NCBI GenBank assembly: GCA_014382465.1
Contig: JACNJP010000448.1
Coordinates: 1-5,748, forward strand
Direction of reading: 5' to 3'
DNA from: Planctomycetota bacterium
Lineage (GTDB): Bacteria; Planctomycetota; UBA1135
Length of the DNA: 5,748 bases
The translations under genes were made by a program, and so were the position numbers. Of the stretch, positions 1-4,097 are shown piece after piece; position 1 is the first letter of the stretch; each line of letters begins with the position of its first letter. Under the pieces are notes generated by a model that made no database searches, had not been told where the DNA came from, and was given only the letters and a program-made list of their open reading frames with translations.

Positions 1-1
1 G

Positions 2-733
2 TGCCGTCCGGCGGCGGTGCCCGGCCTGTTCGTCCCGACCGACACCGAGTGCCTGACCTGTCACCGCGAGGCCCTGGCCCGCGCCCGGACCCCGGACCAC
101 CTGGCCCAGGGCTGGACCGACGGCTGCGACCGCTGCCCCATCCCGACCTCCTGGGGCGGCGCGGCCTTCAACCACGGCTGGTGGCCGCTGACCGGCGCCC
201 ACGCTTCCCAGAGCTGCAAGGCCTGCCACGCCGGAGGCACCTACGCCGGCACCGACCCCAGCTGCTTCGCCTGCCACTCGGCCGAATTCACCGCCGCCAG
301 CGACCCCGACCACCTGGCGCTCAACCTGCCGACCACTTGCCGCTCGTGCCACGACACCCGGGGCTGGAAGCCCGCCGACATGAACCACTCGGTGGTCAGC
401 GGCTCCTGCGTCGGCTGCCACCTGGACGAGTACCTGGCCACCAACGACCCCAACCACCAGGCAGCTGGGTTCCCGACCACCTGCGAGGTCTGCCACAACA
501 CCAACCGCTGGCGCGGCGCAACCTTCGACCACGACTTCCCGATCACCAGCGGCAAGCACAGGAACTTCGACTGCGGCGACTGCCACCTGAACCCCGGCAA
601 CTACGCCGACTTCTCCTGCACGCACTGCCACGAGCACCGGAAGTCGAAGATGGACGACGAGCACAAGGAGGTCTCCGGCTACGTCTGGAGCTCCCTGGGC
701 TGCTACACCTGCCACCCGGACGGCAGGGAGTGA
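2..733 (+). CDS. Multihaem c-type cytochrome (cytochrome c3-like repeats), 5' end outside the window
   Basis: Exported electron-transfer protein that should carry covalent haems in the periplasm or at the cell surface. The frame is open to the left edge and no signal peptide is visible, so the N-terminus is missing. A GTG at 17 is only an internal possible start. Counting from that GTG (238 residues), canonical CxxCH sites begin at C12, C67, C83, C108, C131, C156, C186, C201 and C229: nine haems. A tenth site at C37-C40 reads CDRCP, with Pro in place of the ligand His. Eleven further histidines (28, 53, 62, 99, 124, 147, 172, 181, 203, 207, 216) could be distal ligands, enough for bis-His coordination. 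The sequence is built from repeats of the type P-T-T-C-x-x-C-H, then Trp, then (F/M)-(N/D)-H. The ending GCYTCHPDG looks like the C-terminus of long multihaem cytochromes. Redox partner and exact role are unknown. The stop codon directly abuts that of the convergent radical SAM gene. Confidence 0.93.
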   Translation, partial: CRPAAVPGLFVPTDTECLTCHREALARARTPDHLAQGWTDGCDRCPIPTSWGGAAFNHGWWPLTGAHASQSCKACHAGGTYAGTDPSCFACHSAEFTAASDPDHLALNLPTTCRSCHDTRGWKPADMNHSVVSGSCVGCHLDEYLATNDPNHQAAGFPTTCEVCHNTNRWRGATFDHDFPITSGKHRNFDCGDCHLNPGNYADFSCTHCHEHRKSKMDDEHKEVSGYVWSSLGCYTCHPDGRE

Positions 734-1507
734 TCAGGCGCCGCCCGGCGCCGCCCCGGAACCAACCCTGAGCTGGCCGTCCTGGAACCAGAAGAACTCC
801 ACCGTGCTCGAACGCAGCATGTCGTCGCGGCGGAAGACCGGGAAGCCCAGGTCCACGGCGCGGAGCTCCTCGACCGCCCGGCGGTAGAGCCCGAGGTCCA
901 CCGCCAGCCGGGCGCCGTGCGCCGCTCCGCCCCGGCCGACCGGCAGGAAGCGGTAGAGGTGCCAAGCGTGCAGGTTGAGGCCGGCGGCGCGGCGCGCCTG
1001 GAGCAGCGCAGCGATCGCCGCCAGCTCGGGCAGGTTCCGCCGCGTGACCACGGTGCCAACGGTCAGCTCCTTGCCGCTGGCGACGAGCTGGTCCAAGCGC
1101 GCCATCACGGTCCGGTGATGGCCGCCGGGGGCGGAGCGGAGCTGGTCGTGGAGGGCCGGGTCAGCGGCCTCGAGCGGCAGCAGGTAGCGGTCCACCCAGT
1201 CGAGGGAGGCGAAGCCCGGTGGCGGCGACAGGCCGTTGCTGCCGACCTGGACCAGGAAGCCGAGCTCGCGCGCGCGCCGGCCCAGCCGCTCGAGGTCGTG
1301 CGGCCACAAGAACGGCTCTCCGCCGCCGAGGACGAGGTTGTCGAAGCCGGCTGATCGCAGCCCGCCGAGCAGCTCCTCCGCCTGGGCGAAGCTGGCGACG
1401 TCGAAGACGGCCTCGCTGGCGCAGAAGGCGCAGCCCATGTCGCAGTCAGGCAGCAGGAAGAGCGACGCGATGCTCTTGCGGGAGCCGGGCGGGCGGAGGA
1501 CGGACAT
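734..1507 (-). CDS. Stand-alone radical SAM enzyme, function unknown
   Basis: Radical SAM enzymes use a [4Fe-4S] cluster to cleave S-adenosylmethionine reductively and start radical chemistry. The 257-residue product has the cluster motif CDMGCAFC (C22, C26, C29: Cx3Cx2C) and the SAM-binding motif GGGEPFL at 61-67. A SNG strand follows near residue 100, and later elements VVTRRN and WHLYRFLP-G-RGG fit the rest of a partial TIM barrel. Those three cysteines are the only ones in the protein, so there is no SPASM or auxiliary-cluster domain; the length suits a minimal enzyme. ATG at 1507 is chosen over an in-frame TTG at 1537 because the TTG lies in the stem of the upstream hairpin. Neither start has a clear Shine-Dalgarno sequence. 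The order of motifs resembles MoaA-like and viperin-like proteins, but the substrate cannot be assigned. It lies 76 bp downstream of the LolA-like gene on the same strand and converges with the cytochrome gene. Confidence 0.9.
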   Translation of the reverse strand: MSVLRPPGSRKSIASLFLLPDCDMGCAFCASEAVFDVASFAQAEELLGGLRSAGFDNLVLGGGEPFLWPHDLERLGRRARELGFLVQVGSNGLSPPPGFASLDWVDRYLLPLEAADPALHDQLRSAPGGHHRTVMARLDQLVASGKELTVGTVVTRRNLPELAAIAALLQARRAAGLNLHAWHLYRFLPVGRGGAAHGARLAVDLGLYRRAVEELRAVDLGFPVFRRDDMLRSSTVEFFWFQDGQLRVGSGAAPGGA

Positions 1508-1536
1508 CGGAAGCGGAACCGAAGCGGGGACAAGCA

Positions 1537-1570
1537 AGGAGCGGGGAGGATCCGAGTCCTCCCCGCTCCT
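1537..1570 (-). terminator. Perfect 14-bp hairpin, likely terminator of the LolA-like gene
   Basis: Positions 1537-1550 are exactly complementary to 1557-1570, with a 6-base loop (1551-1556, tccgag). On the minus strand the hairpin begins 13 bases after the stop codon of the gene ending at 1584 and is followed by TTGCTTG, a poor U-tract. The long GC-rich stem and its position right after a stop codon fit a Rho-independent terminator. The weak T-run suggests leaky termination, or a role in mRNA 3'-end protection. Confidence 0.7.
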
Positions 1571-1583
1571 CGGTCAGGTCGGA

Positions 1584-2405
1584 TCAGAAGATCTCGTCGG
1601 TGGCCTCCTCGACGCGCGCGGCCAGCGCCACGGTGACCGCTTCCGGAACCTCCACCTCGGTCGCGTTGACGCCGCTGACCTTGACGGACGACTTGCGGGA
1701 CATCTCGATCTCGCGCTCGCGGAAGCTGCCGCTGCTGTGGGTCTGGATCTCGAACTCCTGGACCACGCCCTTGTCGGTGACGACCACGGAGAAGCTACCC
1801 GAATGCTCGAGCTCCGGTCCTTGGAAGCCGCCGCCGCCTCGGCCGCCGAAATTGGTGCCGGAAAGCTTGCTCGCCGCGTCCTTGGTGAGCTTGCCACGGT
1901 AGGTGCGGATTCCTTCGCCGTCCTCCCGGGTGACCTCCTCCACGCCGCCGCCGAGGGCGGACAGCAGAGTGTGGGGCAGCGGCGCGCGCAGCAGCTCCAT
2001 CCTGCCCGCCATGGCGAGCCGCTCGGGATCCGGCGGGGGGGCCTGGCCGTCGGCGCCGCGCTCAGCGCCACCGCCGCCGCCGCGGCCGCCGCGCATCATG
2101 GCCCGCCGGTCGAGCGGCTTCCACCCGCCCTCGGCGTCCCGGTAGACGGCCCGCTGGCCGTCGCGGAAGGCGAGCGAATCGCCGCTCGCGAGCCGCACCG
2201 GCTTGCCCTTCTGCCAGCTCCCGGTGAGCGGAGCAGGCGGGGCGGCGTCGCCGCCGCGGCGGCCGAAACCGCCCTCGCTGGTGGTCAGGACCTCGAAACC
2301 GTAGCTCTGGACCTTCTGGGTCTTGGCGACGATATCGGTCAGTTCCTGGACTGGATCTCCTTGGACATTCAGTCCAAGCACAAGGATCGCAAGGATGCTG
2401 CTCAT
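1584..2405 (-). CDS. Secreted LolA-like protein with Gly/Arg-rich insertions, function unknown
   Basis: The protein has 273 residues. A short hydrophobic N-terminus (residues 3-12, with possible cleavage after VQG at 16) suggests export, although it lacks the usual positive charges. The core has the pattern of LolA/LppX-type lipoprotein-carrier folds: an N-terminal helix (ELTDIVAKTQ, 21-30), then short strands with GSWQKGKPVRL (62-72), RDGQRAVYRD (81-90) and GGWKPLD (93-99). Later strands include RTYRGKLT (167-174), GSFSVVVTDKGVVQEFEI (203-220) and a closing VEVPEAV (251-257). This assignment is by appearance and is tentative. Three Gly/Arg-rich stretches interrupt it, at about 45-60, 105-125 and 186-195. 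There are no cysteines, so it is not a lipoprotein. The ATG at 2405 has a modest GAGAG ribosome-binding sequence at 2411-2415, five bases upstream. It follows the sulfotransferase-type gene on the same strand after 115 bp and is closed by the hairpin at 1537-1570. Confidence 0.85.
   Translation of the reverse strand: MSSILAILVLGLNVQGDPVQELTDIVAKTQKVQSYGFEVLTTSEGGFGRRGGDAAPPAPLTGSWQKGKPVRLASGDSLAFRDGQRAVYRDAEGGWKPLDRRAMMRGGRGGGGGAERGADGQAPPPDPERLAMAGRMELLRAPLPHTLLSALGGGVEEVTREDGEGIRTYRGKLTKDAASKLSGTNFGGRGGGGFQGPELEHSGSFSVVVTDKGVVQEFEIQTHSSGSFREREIEMSRKSSVKVSGVNATEVEVPEAVTVALAARVEEATDEIF
2065..2093 (-). repeat. CCG/CGG-rich trinucleotide tract encoding Gly/Arg in the LolA-like gene
   Basis: Near-perfect triplet repetition (ccg/gcc with one cca and a ccgcgg interruption) encodes residues 105-113, RGGRGGGGG, plus the following Ala. 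Shorter tracts of the same kind occur near 1830-1850 and 2250-2273. Such tracts are prone to slippage, but only in whole codons. Confidence 0.6.
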
Positions 2406-2476
2406 CGGTTCTCTCGGTGGGATGCAGGGGTCGGCCGGAAGGTGGGCCGGGGGCGGCGAAGGCCGCGAAAGGACGA

Positions 2477-2502
2477 GAACCCCCGCTCAGGCGGTCTGGT
2501 TC
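2477..2502 (-). terminator. Weak interrupted hairpin after the sulfotransferase-type gene
   Basis: GAACC (2477-2481) pairs with GGTTC (2498-2502), and CCGC (2483-2486) with GCGG (2491-2494), closing a four-base loop. The two stems are separated by an asymmetric bulge. The hairpin starts 18 bases beyond the stop of the minus-strand gene ending at 2521, and the following minus-strand bases include CCTTT but no real U-tract. It may be a partial terminator. In DNA this GC-rich it could also be chance. Confidence 0.3.
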
Positions 2503-2520
2503 CGGGTCCGGGCTCCGAGT

Positions 2521-4071
2521 CTAGCCCGCTTCTCGGGATCCGGCGCCGGCCAGCGCCGCCAGCCCGGGGTGCTCCGGAGGGATCCTGGTCGCGCGGAAGA
2601 CCGCCTTGCCGCCGCCGCGCCGGCCGGGCGGAGGTCCGGGCGGACGTCCGCGCAGAGGGCGACCCGGCCCGCCCGGGCCACGAACCCGGCTGGCCTCCTC
2701 CTCGCCGTAGACGTTGCGGTACGCCCAGACCACCTGGCCGTCGAGGGCGACCTCGAAGAAGCGGCCTTCACCCCCGGAGCAGACCAGGGTGTTGCCGTTG
2801 GGCAGCCGCTGGGCACCGGAGATGTGGCTGGCAAAGAAGCTGCCCGGCTCCTCGGCTCGATAGGTCCACACGGCTTGGCGCGGCAGGAAAGGTCGGTCGC
2901 CGCGGTCGTAGCGGCCGGCCTCGTCCAGCGGCAGGACGATCTCGTCCACCGAGGACCAATTGCCGCTCGGTCGCCCACCCCCGTTGTTGAAGACCAGGAC
3001 GTGGCCGGGTGCCTGGTCGATCCACTGGGCGTCGTGCTGCACGAACAGGCGGCGGTCGTCCTCGGTCCCGGCCATCCAGGTCTGCGGGTTGCCCCAGCGG
3101 TAGAGCAGGTCGCCGCGCCGGCCGGCCGCCTGGGCGGTGGTCGTGGCGTGGTCGATGATCCAGATCTCGTTGAAGCTGCGCACGCTCAGCAGGATCTGGT
3201 CGAGGCCCGGGTGGTAGTCGATGGAGTTCGTGTGCAGCCAGTCGGCGCCGCGGAAGCCGGCGCGTTCCTGCGGCGGTGGATCCTCATCGTCGTCGCCGCC
3301 GATGTAGCCGAGCTCGGCCAGGTCGGCGATGGCGGCGTCGTCGAGGACCTCGCGGACCTGCTCGCCGTTGACGTCGATGCGCTCCGGATGATCGGCGACC
3401 ACCCCGAAACCCGCCTTGGCCGGGTCGCGGTCCTGGATCAGGTGGTCCCAGGCGTGCCATTCCCACACCACAGTGCCGCCGGTAGCTCCCTTCGGCTCGA
3501 TCTCGACCAGGTAGTCTGGCCACAGCTCACCGCCACCGAGGAGGGCCGGATCCCGGCCGGCCGCCAGGGCCTCGGCCTCGGTCTTGCGCTCCCAGGAGAT
3601 CAGCAGCACGTGGCCGTTCGGCATCGGGGCGACGTCGTGGTGCTGGAGGCGGCCCTCGTCGGACCAGGGGAAGTCCCACAGCAGCTCGCCGTCCCAGGCG
3701 ATCCGCTGGACGCGGCCGCCCTCGCCGCCGCCGCGGAAGGTCGGGTTGGCGCCGTCGCGGGCGCAGCGGAGGATCGAGCCGTCGTCGAGCAGGTAGACCG
3801 AGTTGCCCGGGTTCCAGGCGCTCTTCCACTCGTGGACCACCGCGCCCTGCATGTCGATCAGGTAGGTGCTGGTCGAGTGGAGCGGCGTGAACAGGGTGTA
3901 GCCGTCGAAGGGCTGACGATCGGCGGCGCCGCCGGTGAGTTGGAGCAGCAGGACGGGGGCGAGGGAGAAGGCGCTCAGGGGGGCTCGGCGGACCTCAACC
4001 CAGGTCCTCCAGCGGGGTTCCGCCGGGCGGGCGGGCGGGGCAGCCTTGCTCTGACGAGCTTGCCGCGCCAC
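2521..4071 (-). CDS. Aryl-sulfate sulfotransferase-family protein (ASST-like beta-propeller)
   Basis: Bacterial arylsulfotransferases move sulfate from one phenol to another in the periplasm, without PAPS, through a sulfo-histidine on a PQQ-like propeller. From a GTG at 4071 the protein has 516 residues. The family's active-site elements appear in order: LQHHDV (H144/H145), WLHTNSIDYHP (H280), LSVRSFNEIW (R298) and FVQHDAQW (H346). These match the H252, H356, R374 and H436 set known from E. coli AssT, and the 18-residue step from the second His to Arg is identical. SHISGAQRLPNGNTLV (415-430) and VFRATRIPPEHPGL (491-504) add propeller and C-terminal signatures. Only two distant cysteines (C103, C431) are present, so there is no closely spaced disulfide pair. 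A hydrophobic export segment, SAFSLAPVLLLQL, sits at about 33-45. The start is uncertain: an in-frame GTG at 4134 would run into the divergent DUF418 gene, and a better start at 3998 is out of frame by one base. A Gly/Pro/Arg-rich stretch lies at 461-489. The in vivo substrate is unknown. Confidence 0.88.
   Translation of the reverse strand: MARQARQSKAAPPARPAEPRWRTWVEVRRAPLSAFSLAPVLLLQLTGGAADRQPFDGYTLFTPLHSTSTYLIDMQGAVVHEWKSAWNPGNSVYLLDDGSILRCARDGANPTFRGGGEGGRVQRIAWDGELLWDFPWSDEGRLQHHDVAPMPNGHVLLISWERKTEAEALAAGRDPALLGGGELWPDYLVEIEPKGATGGTVVWEWHAWDHLIQDRDPAKAGFGVVADHPERIDVNGEQVREVLDDAAIADLAELGYIGGDDDEDPPPQERAGFRGADWLHTNSIDYHPGLDQILLSVRSFNEIWIIDHATTTAQAAGRRGDLLYRWGNPQTWMAGTEDDRRLFVQHDAQWIDQAPGHVLVFNNGGGRPSGNWSSVDEIVLPLDEAGRYDRGDRPFLPRQAVWTYRAEEPGSFFASHISGAQRLPNGNTLVCSGGEGRFFEVALDGQVVWAYRNVYGEEEASRVRGPGGPGRPLRGRPPGPPPGRRGGGKAVFRATRIPPEHPGLAALAGAGSREAG
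4006..4010 (-). promoter_or_regulatory. Strong Shine-Dalgarno GGAGG before an out-of-frame TTG
   Basis: On the minus strand GGAGG (4010-4006) is followed after seven bases by TTG at 3998-3996, an ideal spacing. That TTG frame reads seven codons and stops at TGA right after a run of six C (plus-strand G run, 3978-3983). One more C in the run would join it to the sulfotransferase frame just before its hydrophobic export segment. This may be the true start, with a sequencing error or real frameshift, or a chance match. Confidence 0.35.
4025..4040 (+). other. Canonical G-quadruplex motif with one-base loops
   Basis: Four G-runs (GGG, GGG, GGG, GGGG) are separated by single C bases. Short-loop motifs of this kind are known to fold as very stable parallel quadruplexes. 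It lies on the plus strand between the divergent sulfotransferase and DUF418 genes, 58 bases before the DUF418 start, and would be in the DUF418 leader RNA if transcription starts upstream. If the sulfotransferase really starts at GTG 4071, the complementary strand also encodes its Pro/Ala-rich N-terminus. Confidence 0.6.
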
Positions 4072-4087
4072 CGTATGCGGAGCAAGG
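4044..4087 (+). promoter_or_regulatory. Inverted repeat that pairs with the DUF418 ribosome-binding site
   Basis: CCTTGCTC (4044-4051) is the exact reverse complement of GAGCAAGG (4080-4087). A T-G wobble (4052/4079) and a G-C pair (4053/4078) extend the stem to ten pairs around a 24-base loop. The right arm contains the AAGG of the DUF418 Shine-Dalgarno site, so folding of the leader RNA would block it. It could instead be a DNA operator. No convincing sigma70 -10/-35 pair was found nearby. Confidence 0.45.
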
Positions 4088-4088
4088 A
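4084..4088 (+). promoter_or_regulatory. Shine-Dalgarno AAGGA of the DUF418 gene
   Basis: AAGGA lies nine bases before the GTG at 4098. It supports that GTG as the start, since the conserved DUF418 N-terminal motif begins only about 16 residues later. Confidence 0.65.
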
Positions 4089-4097
4089 AAGCCTGCC

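Noticed and set aside
1..771. A 256-codon open frame in frame 1 over the cytochrome gene
   Set aside because: It yields a Pro/Arg/Leu-rich product without motifs; the neighbouring frame has nine CxxCH sites in regular register.
1508..1537. TTG at 1537 as the start of the radical SAM gene
   Set aside because: The TTG falls in the arm of the terminator-like hairpin, has no Shine-Dalgarno sequence, and adds only ten residues without family similarity.
1236..2990. A 584-codon plus-strand open frame across the radical SAM, LolA-like and sulfotransferase genes
   Set aside because: It crosses three minus-strand genes and their spacers, is low-complexity, and has no recognisable motif. Few stops are expected in DNA this GC-rich.
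4046..4079. A sigma70-like promoter with TTGCTC and TATGCG
   Set aside because: The spacing is about 22 bases, outside the usual 16-18, and each hexamer matches the consensus poorly.
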